Made by a program: the position numbers and the translations under genes. From contig JADJZR010000002.1 in the NCBI GenBank assembly GCA_016715645.1, forward strand, positions 1 through 64,000: DNA of 64,000 nt. Reading direction: 5' to 3'. The notes beneath the pieces are model-generated. The model was not told where the DNA came from, did no database searches, and worked only from the letters and a program-made list of their open reading frames with translations. Positions 40,676-49,887 of this stretch are shown here, one piece after another. The DNA comes from Elusimicrobiota bacterium. GTDB taxonomy: Bacteria > Elusimicrobiota > Elusimicrobia > FEN-1173. Numbering within the stretch: position 1 is the stretch's first letter; every line of letters begins with the position of its first letter.

Positions 40676-41457
40676 CGCGCGCTCTCGCTATTGTGCGACG
40701 GTATGTTCTGATCCATTTAAAAAGCCCGGCCCGGTTGCTGGACCTATTTTTCTGGCCGGTGATGGAACTGTTTGTTTGGGGATTTCTGAGCCTATACTTT
40801 AAGGACGCCAACCTGGACACGACCGGCCGGCTGGTGGTGACATTGATTAACGCGTTGATATTCTGGGACGTGCTGTATCGGTCCCAACAGGCGCTCAGCC
40901 TGGCTTTTATGGAAGAGCTGTGGACCCGAAACGTGCTGAACTTTCTGATTTCCCCGTTACGCACCTGGGAATGGGTGGTTGGGGCATACCTTTATGGTCT
41001 GATCAAGACAGGGATCATTGTGGGCGTACTGTTTATTTTGGCCACATTTTTATACGCTTTTGACATCACGACCTTGGGCTTGTATTTTGTGCCCATCTGC
41101 GCTAATTTGCTGATATTCGGATATTCAATGGGCCTATTCACGACGGGCCTGTTGCTGAGGTGGGGTCATTCCGCGGAAGCGCTGATCTGGGGGGTTCCGT
41201 TTTTGATCCAGCCGTTTTCGGCCATTTTTTATCCGGTGAGCGTGTATCCCGGTTGGCTGAAACCCGTGGTCTGGATATTGCCCAGCACCCACGTGATGGA
41301 ATCGATGCGAGCCGTTCTTAATACAGGGGTTTTTCCCTGGACATCTTTTTTGACGGCGCTGATTCTCAACGTTGGTTTTACGATATTTTTTTCCTGGTTT
41401 TGCCTCCGAATGCTCGAGCGAGGCCGTTCCACCGGCCAACTCGTCCGTCTCACCTAA
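40672..41457 (+). CDS. ABC-2 type permease
   Basis: 261 residues with about six membrane segments. Family-like motifs are the N-terminal ARLLDLFFWPVMELFVWGF and, after segment two, FMEELWTRNVLNFLISPLRTWEW. The C-terminal SAIFYPVSVYPGWLKPVVWILPSTHVMESMR is typical of NodJ/DrrB-type exporters. Its partner is the ATPase at 39920 (ATGA overlap). It ends the co-directional run before tRNA-Met. Confidence 0.9.
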   Translation: MTRALAIVRRYVLIHLKSPARLLDLFFWPVMELFVWGFLSLYFKDANLDTTGRLVVTLINALIFWDVLYRSQQALSLAFMEELWTRNVLNFLISPLRTWEWVVGAYLYGLIKTGIIVGVLFILATFLYAFDITTLGLYFVPICANLLIFGYSMGLFTTGLLLRWGHSAEALIWGVPFLIQPFSAIFYPVSVYPGWLKPVVWILPSTHVMESMRAVLNTGVFPWTSFLTALILNVGFTIFFSWFCLRMLERGRSTGQLVRLT

Positions 41458-41513
41458 CCGGGAGCACCCGGTTGCCCCCGCCCGCCGAATTTAACCAGTA
41501 AATGCCCCTAATT

Positions 41514-41522
41514 TGGTATAAT
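41514..41522 (+). promoter_or_regulatory. Extended -10 promoter element of tRNA-Met
   Basis: TGGTATAAT ends 9 bp before the tRNA. The TG motif plus consensus TATAAT suggests an extended -10 promoter. No good -35 is visible; TTTAAC at 41490 is too far upstream. Confidence 0.6.
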
Positions 41523-41531
41523 CAACAGAAC

Positions 41532-41605
41532 GGCGGGGTAGCTCAGCTGGTTAGAGCACGCGCTTCATAAGCGCGGGGTCGACGGTTCAAGCCCGTCCCC
41601 CGCTA
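41532..41605 (+). tRNA. tRNA-Met (anticodon CAT), elongator type
   Basis: 74 nt. Acceptor GGCGGGG pairs with CCCCGCT (first pair G-T); D-stem GCTC/GAGC; anticodon stem CGCGC/GCGCG with loop TTCATAA; T-stem GACGG/CCGTC. It lacks the three G-C pairs and the 1-72 mismatch of initiators. tRNA-Ile2 with a lysidine-modified CAT cannot be fully excluded. CCA not encoded. Confidence 0.9.
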
Positions 41606-41626
41606 CTTTAAATAACTATAAAATAT

Positions 41627-41666
41627 TAAAAAAACCACGCTTATAAATATTAAGTGTGGTTTTTGT
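41627..41666 (+). terminator. Rho-independent terminator after tRNA-Met
   Basis: AAAACCACGCTTA and TAAGTGTGGTTTT form a 13-pair stem with one G-T, around a 7-base loop. TTTTTGTGTTTTT follows. Confidence 0.85.
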
Positions 41667-41767
41667 GTTTTTAGGGGTGTTTACAATAAATTTACATGTT
41701 CTTAATGGGATCTTAAGATGGATATTTCAGAATAAACTTGTAAGGAACACAAAATTTAGGGGAAACC

Positions 41768-42562
41768 ATGAAAAGATTGATTCAAACCTGGGTTCGAACA
41801 TCGGCGGCCGCTGTCGCCATCGTCCATTTTTTTACCAACGTGGCGCTGGCCTATACTCCTGAGAAAAATTATTGGGCTGAACGGCGTCGGAACATTGAGA
41901 GTAAGAACGGGGGGCAGGAAGATAACCTTCTTTTGGCGGCCTTGCCCGCGGCGACTTCGTCGGCGGCGTTGTTTCAATCCCTTCAACCAAACTCTCGGAC
42001 CACGTCAGCCTTGTCGGATGATTTGGCCAAGACGCTTCCTTTGTCTCTGACAGCGGGCCACGCGAAACTTTTTAAGGCTTTGGAAGCCACACACGGGACC
42101 ATACGCAAAGTGTGGATGCCAGCCCACAACGCCGGGGAACGGGTGGTGGTTCACATCCAAGATGTTCACCAAAACGAAGACGCTCAACGGCATATTGGCG
42201 GGGCGGTGGAATCTTTAATGAAGGCCGGGGCGGCGGGAGTGGTCGGGTTGGAAGGGTCGTTCGAACCCATTGACGTGAAATCCTATCATGACTTCGAGAG
42301 CCGCGAGGTGATTCGGCTCACGGCGGATTACCTATTAAAAGAAAACAAAATAACCGGGCCTGTTCACGCGGCCATGACGACGCCCGCGCCCCTTGCCCCG
42401 ATGCTGGGCGTCGATGATCCGACCCATTATAACGCTAACGTAGACGCTTACCGCCAATCGGCTCCCAGGGTCGAGGCCTACAAGAAACCGTGGGCTGCCC
42501 AAAAAATTTTCGTTGGCCAGAGAAAAGAAAGAGGTCTTTTCACCGGACTTGATGGCCTTTGA
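41768..42562 (+). CDS. N-terminal part of a giant exported protein (frameshifted), ChaN/TraB-like domain
   Basis: GGGGAAA lies just before ATG 41768. Residues ~1-29 form a signal peptide (basic MKRLIQTWVR, hydrophobic core, A-L-A cleavage), followed by YTPEKNYWAERRRN, a mature start I associate with Omnitrophota/Elusimicrobiota exported proteins. From ~115 there is a domain with VVVHIQDVHQNEDAQRHI and GVVGLEGSFE. It resembles ChaN/TraB-like folds, and its other half (VLVTGGYHTNGVSERL) is in the next frame. The frame is lost near CCCAAAAAATTTTC (42498-42511) and stops at 42562. The continuation overlaps from 42513 in the +1 frame, so these are two parts of one gene. Confidence 0.65.
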   Translation: MKRLIQTWVRTSAAAVAIVHFFTNVALAYTPEKNYWAERRRNIESKNGGQEDNLLLAALPAATSSAALFQSLQPNSRTTSALSDDLAKTLPLSLTAGHAKLFKALEATHGTIRKVWMPAHNAGERVVVHIQDVHQNEDAQRHIGGAVESLMKAGAAGVVGLEGSFEPIDVKSYHDFESREVIRLTADYLLKENKITGPVHAAMTTPAPLAPMLGVDDPTHYNANVDAYRQSAPRVEAYKKPWAAQKIFVGQRKERGLFTGLDGL

Positions 42563-45500
42563 CAACCGGGTGCAGGCCTATCATGAAGGTGACGCCAACT
42601 TGGCAGATTACGTGGAGGCTCTGGCCCCTGCGAAAAGTCAAGGGAACGCGGGGTTACTGGCCCAGGCGTTTGAAATGGAAAAAAATCTAGATTTCAACCG
42701 GGTCGAAGCCGACCGCAAAGAGATAATCGAGGTTCTTGTTAAAACCCTGTCCCAAGACCAAATCAACCATTTGATTCAAGAAAGCACCGCTTATCGGTTG
42801 GGGGAGATTCGCTACGGTGATTTTTACGTTTACCTCAAAAACATATGCCGCGGGGCCAAGATCGATTTGGCCCGGTTCCCGCACATGGACGCCTATATCC
42901 GATACGTGTTGTTGTCGGATCAAATCGACGCGGAAAAATTGTTGACGGAACTGGCTGCGTTAGAAAAAGCCCGATATGGGATTTTGGCGAAAACATCGGA
43001 AGAAAAGACTCTTGTGAACCGGTCTCGGGCACTTGGGTTGGCCGGACGGTTATTGACGTTTGAATTAACTCCGGAAGATTGGGCAGAGTATGGTGTTTTG
43101 AACGCCGGAACAGCGCTGGGTTTAGATATGTCAAGCTTCGAGGCATTTTATAGGGAAGCCCACGCCCGGGACGAATCCTTGTCGGCCAACCTGTTAAAAG
43201 CCATGGAGGATCGTCACTCTAAAACCGCCGTTCTGGTGACCGGCGGTTACCACACCAACGGGGTTTCAGAACGATTGGTTAAATCCGGTGTGACAGTTGT
43301 GACGTTCACACCTCGGATCGAAAAGATCGACAGCGAAAATGGATCTGCTTATTTGTCCGTTTTTACGCAAGAAAAGACGCCCTTGGAAAAACTGTTTGGC
43401 GGGGAGAAATTGTTTTTGGGGGGAGATGCTTTCTCAAAAGCGACTCAAAATTCAGCCGCTATTGTTGCGGCGGGAGCCGCCGCTACAAACAGACCAGCTG
43501 AAATAGCTAAAAGAACGTTTGAAAAATTAGGTGGTAAGGCTGTCCGATTTTCGGCAACTGTTAAACGTTCCGTTGTGACCGTTCAGGTTTGGGCGAGCAA
43601 TCTGAGGGAATCTGTTCGAGTCATCGTGGAGAGGACACCGGAAGGGACATTGTCTGTCCAACAAACGGTCGTGGTCGCATTCTCCATCGCAACCATTGCG
43701 GCGGCAATGGCTCCTATTCTCTCTTTCGGATTAGGCTCGATTTCAACCTTTTTCGTTTCTTTGGGAACAAGTGTCCCGGGAGTGTCGTTTTTTACGACCT
43801 GCTTATCCGCTCAAGTTGCCGTAATCACAGGCCAGGAAGGACATTTCGTTTCTGCATTTTCTGGGTGGATCCTCGATGGGGTTTCGGTGGCGGCAGTGAG
43901 CCAACTGATCACGGTTGCCACTATGCTTACTTTTATGGCAGCTATGATGACTCGTTCCCATCCTAAATTCACTCGACTGTTACCTGTCCTTAATATAAAT
44001 GCGATTGGACAATCGATCGGCTCCATTTCCTTAGGATCAGAAATTGTCGAACCTAAACTGGACCAATGGCCGATTAACAACTATCGAGATATTTTTCTTA
44101 ATACCATCAAGGTGTCTCCGGAAGGGAAGGTGTGCTTTCTTTTTCCCGATTCAATATCTCCAGATGATGTTAATAAAATGATTACTGACCTGTCTAAAAC
44201 AACCAATCGGGAAATTGTCTCTAATCCGGTTGGCATTGTCGGGGGGGCAATCGATGGGGAAAAGGCGCCCTCCCAGAACCTCTTAGGCCTTAAGGAAAAT
44301 AGCGCCAGCGTTATCTTGGGGGGAATCATCGATGTGAACGTGAATGCTCCCACCCGCGACTTAGCCGTTGCCATCCATAACAGCCTTGATGCGAACGGGT
44401 CTTTTCATGGGATCATTCGACTGGTCAAATTAGATGATGAAAAAAAATGCTGGTTAGAGGCCGAGTCCGGCGAGAAGAAAAAATTTACAACCCAATTAAA
44501 ATCAGATCTTGAATCAATCGGACAAAAGGGAGATCCTTCTAATGGCTTTGAAGGCATTGATATTCGTGAGGATGGAAAGTTTGTCGAGATAAAGGCGTTT
44601 GTTCGAACAAAATATTATTGGTCATCAATCAATAGTCTTATGGCTGGAATTCCGGAGGCGCTTAATAAGGCCCCAGACGGGCCAGTGGCGTTATTGCTTC
44701 CTGATGACCACAAAATGGCCGAAGCCATCATAACCGCTGTAAAAAGGGCAAGTCCCGGGAGGCAGATTGATATTATTGAAAACCCTCATTCAAAGATAGT
44801 CTATGGAAGGGGAGAAGAGGCCGAATTGTTGGGCCATCTCGGCCAAGAAAATTACGCTGCGATCATCGGGTTTTGGAGAGTCGAGAGGGGAGCGAGTATG
44901 GAAAGCTTTGCCTCAAAAACATCCTCTCGCCTTGTGCCAAATGGACAACTGCTATTTCTATTTCACTTATTTGAAAAAGTGCAATTTAGATATTTTGGAC
45001 CAAAATATAGTTTCATCACATCGGGATTTATTCCAGGTTCCAATTCTGACCAAACTTACACCCAAAAACATGTTGGTCCTTGGACAAATGATTTTAACGC
45101 ATCTAAAATCGAACTCAGCGTTGAGGACCACAATCCCTCCGCTTTGATTGTCGCTGGTAATAAGGTCAACGGAGACGAACCGGTAAGTCCTGAAAAAGAA
45201 ATCCCGTCAATGTATTTTAATACCACACGAAAAGTTTCCATGGGCGAGGAAGGACTCGTATCAGCTAAGTTGGGTTGGAGTAATTCCAGTCCCGAAAATA
45301 TAAAAGGTTTTTTCGCAGTGCACCCTAAAATTAATACCAATCCCATATCCCCAGGGGCATGGGCCGGACTCCTGAGGCTGATAGGGATAAAAAGCATTTC
45401 GAATCAGAGTGCCCGATGGGTATTTCCCGCTTTTGCGGTTGTTGAAGGGTTCGTAAGCGCAACAATCGGTTATTTGGCTGAAGACCCCTTTATAGCCTTC

Positions 45501-46802
45501 CTGACATGGCTCGCCCTCAACGTTCTGAAGCATATGCTAGGGGTTTTTAAATGGAATATGGAGACGGATAAGTGGGACGTGCTATCCAAGTTTGGAGTTG
45601 GAAAAGAGAATTGGGATCAAAAAAATTTCTTTAATGCCATGTCCAACGCCGGTTCAAGCATCCCTGGAATGCTTTTGGCCTCCGTTGGTTTTCCCTTGTC
45701 CGGGCTTATAATTTCAATAGGGCTCCATCTCGCCACGGCCGTTTTGACGTCAGAAAAACCCAACATTGTTGAGGAGCAGACCCAGCAAGCTAAATCGGGA
45801 AATCGTTGGAAAAAGCTGGCCGCTCTTGTCTCGTTGTTGGTGGTTTCTTTGCCAGCCTGGGCGGGGGAAGTTGCTCTCGCCTCTTCAATGCCTTTTGTTT
45901 CTTTGGGAACAATTGTCCCAGGCGTTTCGGATTTATCGACCCTTTTATCTGCTGTGGTTGCCGTAGTTACAGGTCAGGGAGGACATTTCGTTGCTGGATT
46001 ATTTGAATGGAACCTCGCTGGGTTTTCGGTGGCGGCGGTGAGTCAACTCATCACGGTTGCTACCATGCTCACTTTTACAACGGCCATGTTGATTCGTAAT
46101 CGTTCTGAAATCTCTCGATTGGTGCCTGCTGTTGACGCAACAAATGAGGCACGAACAAGGGATTCTATTTCGTTGATGGTGGCTCCGGGGGATCCCCAAA
46201 GAGCAACGGATCGGAGGGGGGGCGACCCTGTTTTTGAGGAAGATTCGAGAGGGGCCCCTCCCGAGGAAGTAAATTCCCCTCAAATGAGCGCCGGAGACAA
46301 GATACGCGCCGCTTCCGCCCAAAGAGCGATTGAGAATAAAGAGGAGCGAGAAAGACTTTCTCAACGTCAGATGGAAGCCTTAACTGCGGCTGACGAAATG
46401 ATTGGCGTTTGGCTTTTGTTTTTGGAACCATTCGGTGATCTCACTATTGATTTAAGCCTCGATTTCATCCATTTGAGCTGGGAATTAGATAATCTTAAGG
46501 AGGATATTGTATACAACCGCATTCGATCCCGTGATTTAATCGGGTTGCAGGATAAATTAATATACCAAGTGAAATTAACGCAAAAAATTCTCGCTTCGGT
46601 GCCCCAGGAGAATTTTCCCGGCATGAACCTTAGCCCTATTTTTCAATCCACTCTCAGTGAGGGATTTTCATATCCTGACTCTGCCGATTTGTTGTTTTTC
46701 CTTGAGAATGCATTTCGTGTGTTGACCGATACTTATGAGGATTTGAATAGCCCTTATTCTGCTGGCCAGGAAAAAGAGAGCGGGATTCCCTTCGATCAAT
46801 AA
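42513..46802 (+). CDS. Main part of a giant exported/membrane protein (downstream of frameshift)
   Basis: 1429 residues. The formal start (TTG 42513) has no ribosome site; homology of the interrupted domain shows it continues the gene at 41768. Residues ~1-285 finish the ChaN/TraB-like domain (VLVTGGYHTNGVSERL). Residues ~385-490 and ~1105-1215 carry two copies of a hydrophobic module (SLGT-VPGVS, TGQ-GHFV, SVAAVSQLITVATMLTF). Between them are two stretches that look like degraded Rossmann/methyltransferase folds (~500-700 and ~730-860), then more hydrophobic segments. The C-terminal ~200 residues are charged and helical. This stretch is visibly more A+T-rich than the flanks. Function unknown. 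The TAATG stop overlaps the next gene. Confidence 0.6.
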   Translation: MAREKKEVFSPDLMAFDNRVQAYHEGDANLADYVEALAPAKSQGNAGLLAQAFEMEKNLDFNRVEADRKEIIEVLVKTLSQDQINHLIQESTAYRLGEIRYGDFYVYLKNICRGAKIDLARFPHMDAYIRYVLLSDQIDAEKLLTELAALEKARYGILAKTSEEKTLVNRSRALGLAGRLLTFELTPEDWAEYGVLNAGTALGLDMSSFEAFYREAHARDESLSANLLKAMEDRHSKTAVLVTGGYHTNGVSERLVKSGVTVVTFTPRIEKIDSENGSAYLSVFTQEKTPLEKLFGGEKLFLGGDAFSKATQNSAAIVAAGAAATNRPAEIAKRTFEKLGGKAVRFSATVKRSVVTVQVWASNLRESVRVIVERTPEGTLSVQQTVVVAFSIATIAAAMAPILSFGLGSISTFFVSLGTSVPGVSFFTTCLSAQVAVITGQEGHFVSAFSGWILDGVSVAAVSQLITVATMLTFMAAMMTRSHPKFTRLLPVLNINAIGQSIGSISLGSEIVEPKLDQWPINNYRDIFLNTIKVSPEGKVCFLFPDSISPDDVNKMITDLSKTTNREIVSNPVGIVGGAIDGEKAPSQNLLGLKENSASVILGGIIDVNVNAPTRDLAVAIHNSLDANGSFHGIIRLVKLDDEKKCWLEAESGEKKKFTTQLKSDLESIGQKGDPSNGFEGIDIREDGKFVEIKAFVRTKYYWSSINSLMAGIPEALNKAPDGPVALLLPDDHKMAEAIITAVKRASPGRQIDIIENPHSKIVYGRGEEAELLGHLGQENYAAIIGFWRVERGASMESFASKTSSRLVPNGQLLFLFHLFEKVQFRYFGPKYSFITSGFIPGSNSDQTYTQKHVGPWTNDFNASKIELSVEDHNPSALIVAGNKVNGDEPVSPEKEIPSMYFNTTRKVSMGEEGLVSAKLGWSNSSPENIKGFFAVHPKINTNPISPGAWAGLLRLIGIKSISNQSARWVFPAFAVVEGFVSATIGYLAEDPFIAFLTWLALNVLKHMLGVFKWNMETDKWDVLSKFGVGKENWDQKNFFNAMSNAGSSIPGMLLASVGFPLSGLIISIGLHLATAVLTSEKPNIVEEQTQQAKSGNRWKKLAALVSLLVVSLPAWAGEVALASSMPFVSLGTIVPGVSDLSTLLSAVVAVVTGQGGHFVAGLFEWNLAGFSVAAVSQLITVATMLTFTTAMLIRNRSEISRLVPAVDATNEARTRDSISLMVAPGDPQRATDRRGGDPVFEEDSRGAPPEEVNSPQMSAGDKIRAASAQRAIENKEERERLSQRQMEALTAADEMIGVWLLFLEPFGDLTIDLSLDFIHLSWELDNLKEDIVYNRIRSRDLIGLQDKLIYQVKLTQKILASVPQENFPGMNLSPIFQSTLSEGFSYPDSADLLFFLENAFRVLTDTYEDLNSPYSAGQEKESGIPFDQ

Positions 46803-48214
46803 TGGCCCAATTGACAGACCATTTAAATCAAATATTTAAGGATTTAACGATTGAACAACGTGTTGATTTGGCAGTTCCTTTCTACAAGGTTAGTCGAATC
46901 ATTCCATTCGATTCATCACCAGGCCAAGTCAATAAGGATCTTACTCCAGATGAAATCAAGAAATTGAAGGACTCAAAAACTCCGATTCTGGCCGCCTTGC
47001 AAGAGGCTATCGATACTGTTAAAGAAATTAATTTGAAGCAAGGCATCCCCAGCGTTGGTCCTAACAGTTTGATCTTCTTGTTTACTGGTAAAAATGTGGC
47101 GGGAGGGGCGGTTTTGGATGTATTGGGGCTTTCGGTGATCGGATTATCGTTGTCAATGTTCCTCCTTCCTGTGATTGCTGTCGCTGGAATGGTTTTCGTC
47201 GTGCTCCCTTTGTTTACAAAAGCACACGTTTATGCCCGGTGGAGCCGTAATCCAAGTATGAAACCGCTCGACTTATTTCATGTTTTTACCCACTCTTATC
47301 TTTTAGCGCTTCCCTATATTTTAATGGCGGTGATTCCGTTTTTAGACATTAACGCGTACGCCGAAGCACTGCTGGTGGTGGTTCCTGGCACTTTCCACTT
47401 AATAGCCGATGCTTTTATTATGGGTCGAAGGGATGCGGAAGCTTTGGGTAAACTGATTTCCATGGATCCGAAAAATCGTTTGGAAGCTCTTATGGGCCCT
47501 ATTGAACGCACGACCGATGTTTTTGCTCCGTCAATTCGGACAATTGAGCGAATGGCTATGGCCCAACGTCATCCTGTGTTGGGATTTGTATATCGAGTGT
47601 CTTTTAGACACTTTGCTCCGGCCGAGGCGAAGAGCGCCATTAAAAGAGGGTTGGATTTGAATCAAGGAAATTTGGTGAACGCCTTGCTCCAACATCGGAC
47701 TGTTGCTCCAGCGGCTGGCGTTTTGCCAGAAGCGACTTTGATCGGGATGACAATCAGTCAAGAGGAAATGGCCGACTTGCCTGCCCTGTTAGAGTCTGTG
47801 AGTGATAACAATAGAAGTGCGAGGGTAAAGCAATACTTGGTCGTCGCTCCCGGGGAAGGCGTGTCGGCCAAAGAATTGTCTGAATTTATTGGGGCGAACA
47901 ATCCCTTAGCGCGAATAGTTGAGGGCAACACACCCCGTGAATTTGTGAATAACATCCAAATTTCCATGGGCGCGATGAACTTAAACCCGGTGACAACGTC
48001 CATCGTTATTCTTAGCGCGCCTGAATTTGAAAATGCTCAAGACGAATTACAAGAACTCTTGCGAACACTTGATGAAGCAACAGAGACCGATTCGGTCGTG
48101 CGCCGCCGAATCATAGAGGCCATTCTCAAAGCAATTATGGCCCCAATCCGAATGTCGGTTCATGAGCTCTTGATGATGAACCAAGCGAGCCGATTGGCCC
48201 AAACGAGCGCCTGA
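46802..48214 (+). CDS. Membrane protein of unknown function, partner of the giant protein
   Basis: 470 residues, starting at the ATG of a TAATG overlap with the previous stop. A charged helical N-terminus (~1-95) is followed by a membrane pair (~105-145) and further hydrophobic segments (~165-200). A soluble C-terminal half (~230-470) includes PVTTSIVILSAPEFENAQDELQEL. No family recognised. Base composition matches the A+T-richer upstream gene, so both may have arrived together. Because starts and stops overlap, the two products are probably made in fixed ratio and act in the same envelope complex. Confidence 0.55.
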   Translation: MAQLTDHLNQIFKDLTIEQRVDLAVPFYKVSRIIPFDSSPGQVNKDLTPDEIKKLKDSKTPILAALQEAIDTVKEINLKQGIPSVGPNSLIFLFTGKNVAGGAVLDVLGLSVIGLSLSMFLLPVIAVAGMVFVVLPLFTKAHVYARWSRNPSMKPLDLFHVFTHSYLLALPYILMAVIPFLDINAYAEALLVVVPGTFHLIADAFIMGRRDAEALGKLISMDPKNRLEALMGPIERTTDVFAPSIRTIERMAMAQRHPVLGFVYRVSFRHFAPAEAKSAIKRGLDLNQGNLVNALLQHRTVAPAAGVLPEATLIGMTISQEEMADLPALLESVSDNNRSARVKQYLVVAPGEGVSAKELSEFIGANNPLARIVEGNTPREFVNNIQISMGAMNLNPVTTSIVILSAPEFENAQDELQELLRTLDEATETDSVVRRRIIEAILKAIMAPIRMSVHELLMMNQASRLAQTSA

Positions 48215-48327
48215 TCAGAAAGATTTGGTTGGGATTCTGTGAATAACGCGGGGCTACCGTTGGTTAGGCCAAGGGATTTGTGTTCTACGTTGTTGACGAT
48301 AGCCCTGTTCCAACCAGGGAATCCCGG
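48215..48327. other. Convergent intergenic region
   Basis: 113 bp between converging genes. GGGGCTACCGT near 48252 and ACGATAGCCCT near 48296 could form a long imperfect hairpin, but no T-run follows on either strand. No ORF or repeat was recognised. Confidence 0.4.
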
Positions 48328-48639
48328 TTAGTTGGTTTTCTGTAAATTTTCCCAAAGATTCTGGATGTTTTTTGAGGAAACGTTCTTAAAGTATTCGGTC
48401 TGGCCGGTGGAACGGGTGATTACGATGTTCGGGCCATCTTCACACCGGTCCATGCACCCAGCCTTGCAGATCCGGACTTTCCCGGTCAATCCCATTTCCT
48501 GTACCCGTTTGCGGAGCACTTCCAAAATATCTAGGCCTTCCCGGCCCCCGTTGGCGCAGGCGATGCGCTCGCCTGGAGCGCGCTGGTGGGTGCACACAAA
48601 CACCATGGTTTCAAAGGGGAGGGGGGACTTTTCGGTCAT
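48328..48639 (-). CDS. Thioredoxin-like [2Fe-2S] ferredoxin
   Basis: 103 residues. Cysteines 16 and 28 (VFVCTHQRA...IACANG) and 58 and 62 (ICKAGCMDRC) are spaced as in thioredoxin-fold [2Fe-2S] ferredoxins and the NuoE family; Cys66 is an extra. The ATG overlaps the mqnC stop (ATGA), so it is translated with the radical SAM enzyme. The likely role, by inference, is electron donation to the radical SAM steps MqnC/MqnE or another redox partner. Convergent with the membrane-protein gene. Confidence 0.82.
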   Translation of the reverse strand: MTEKSPLPFETMVFVCTHQRAPGERIACANGGREGLDILEVLRKRVQEMGLTGKVRICKAGCMDRCEDGPNIVITRSTGQTEYFKNVSSKNIQNLWENLQKTN

Positions 48640-49706
48640 TTGACTTCTCCATAGAGGGTGGTACGTTGGATCGGGGTAAACCCGGCTTCCTGGATCAACC
48701 GGGCCACATCCTCGGTGGTGGCCTTGTTCACAAACCCCGCGGCGGCATGGACGTTCTCGTCAATCAAGGTTCCGCCAAAATCGTCGGCCCCAAAAAATAA
48801 TGACACTTGGCCCGCCTTTTTCCCTTCGCTGAACCAGGACGCTTGAATGTGGTCGAAGTTATCTAAATACACCCGGGACGCGGCCAACATACGCAAATAG
48901 GGTACCGGGCCTGACCTGGAAGGATGCCGCCGTTCTAAAACGGTGTTCTGGGGTTTGAAACTCCAGGGGATGAAGGCCGTAAAGCCGTGTGTTTCATCTT
49001 GTAAAGCCCGGATCCGGTCCCAGTGTTCCACAATATCTTCAAAAGTTTCCACATGCCCATACATCATGGTGGCGGTGCTCCTAAACCCCAACTTATGGGC
49101 CGCCCGATGGACTTCCAGCCATTTTTCCGCGCCACCCTTTTTGTGGGCCAGCTTATTGCGAACCCGGTCCGAAAGGACCTCCGCCCCGCCCCCGGGCAAC
49201 GTTCGTTGCCCGGCTTCCCAAAGGGCTTTGAGCACTTCCTCGATGGTGATCCCAGCCACCTGGGCCATGGTTTGGACCTCGGATGCGGTAAAGCAGTGGG
49301 GGGTCACCTGGGGAAACCGCCGTTTCATTTCTCGCACAATGTCCGTGTAGTAAGAGAGAGGAAGGTCTCGGTTGTGCCCGCCCTGAAGCAAAATCGTGGT
49401 GGCGCCTTGGCTCACGGCGTTAGCAACCTTTTCCATCACCTGGTCGAGAGTGAGGGCATAGGCGTCTTTGTCTTTAGGACGGCGGTAAAACGCGCAAAAA
49501 AGGCAGTCCGTATCGCATATGTTGGTGTAGTTGGGGTTTGAGTCCACCACATAGGTCACCTGAGCCGAGTTCGTTTTTTTGGCTCGGACCCTGTGGGCCA
49601 AAGCCCCCAGTTCCAAGAGGGGAGCCTCTTCGCTGAGCAAAAACAATCCTTCCTCAGACGTCAACCGACGTCCGCTCGTAACTGCCGATTCAATTTGGGT
49701 CCACAT
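48636..49706 (-). CDS. mqnC: Cyclic dehypoxanthinyl futalosine synthase (MqnC)
   Basis: 356 residues. Radical SAM cluster cysteines are Cys64, Cys68 and Cys71 in NICDTDCLFC, preceded by the MqnC-typical VDSNPNYTN. ILLQGGHN, TMMYGHVET and FFGADDFGGTLIDENVH further mark the family. It cyclises dehypoxanthinylfutalosine. Its ATG (49706) originally overlapped the mqnA stop (TGATG). A MITE-A inserted exactly there and its 8-bp duplication preserved both codons. The start now lies just inside the duplicate, with no obvious Shine-Dalgarno, so its translation may be lowered. Confidence 0.94.
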   Translation of the reverse strand: MWTQIESAVTSGRRLTSEEGLFLLSEEAPLLELGALAHRVRAKKTNSAQVTYVVDSNPNYTNICDTDCLFCAFYRRPKDKDAYALTLDQVMEKVANAVSQGATTILLQGGHNRDLPLSYYTDIVREMKRRFPQVTPHCFTASEVQTMAQVAGITIEEVLKALWEAGQRTLPGGGAEVLSDRVRNKLAHKKGGAEKWLEVHRAAHKLGFRSTATMMYGHVETFEDIVEHWDRIRALQDETHGFTAFIPWSFKPQNTVLERRHPSRSGPVPYLRMLAASRVYLDNFDHIQASWFSEGKKAGQVSLFFGADDFGGTLIDENVHAAAGFVNKATTEDVARLIQEAGFTPIQRTTLYGEVK

Positions 49707-49707
49707 C

Positions 49708-49881
49708 GTAACTATCCAGCTCCCTCACCCTGCCCTCTCCCAAGAGGAGAGGGAAAATCATTGTTTCCTTCCCCTCTTGGGGGAAGGCCCTTCGGGCCCA
49801 GGGCCTGTTCGGCCCGTCGCTTACGTGTGCCACTGGCACACGCGACCCCCGAAGGGGCGGATGAGGGACTTGAGTAGTCAC
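49708..49881. mobile_element. MITE-A, long form, at the mqnA stop / mqnC start, with perfect target duplication
   Basis: Ends GTAACTATCCAG and CTTGAGTAGTCAC. TCCACATC is repeated exactly at 49700-49707 and 49882-49889. On the minus strand this octamer (GATGTGGA) contains the mqnC ATG, and the mqnA TGA overlaps it. Includes the nested GTGTGCCACTGGCACAC module. Confidence 0.93.
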
Positions 49882-49887
49882 TCCACA

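Noticed and set aside
41532..41605. Initiator tRNA-fMet
   Set aside because: The anticodon stem lacks three consecutive G-C pairs and position 1-72 is a G-U pair, so elongator tRNA-Met fits better.
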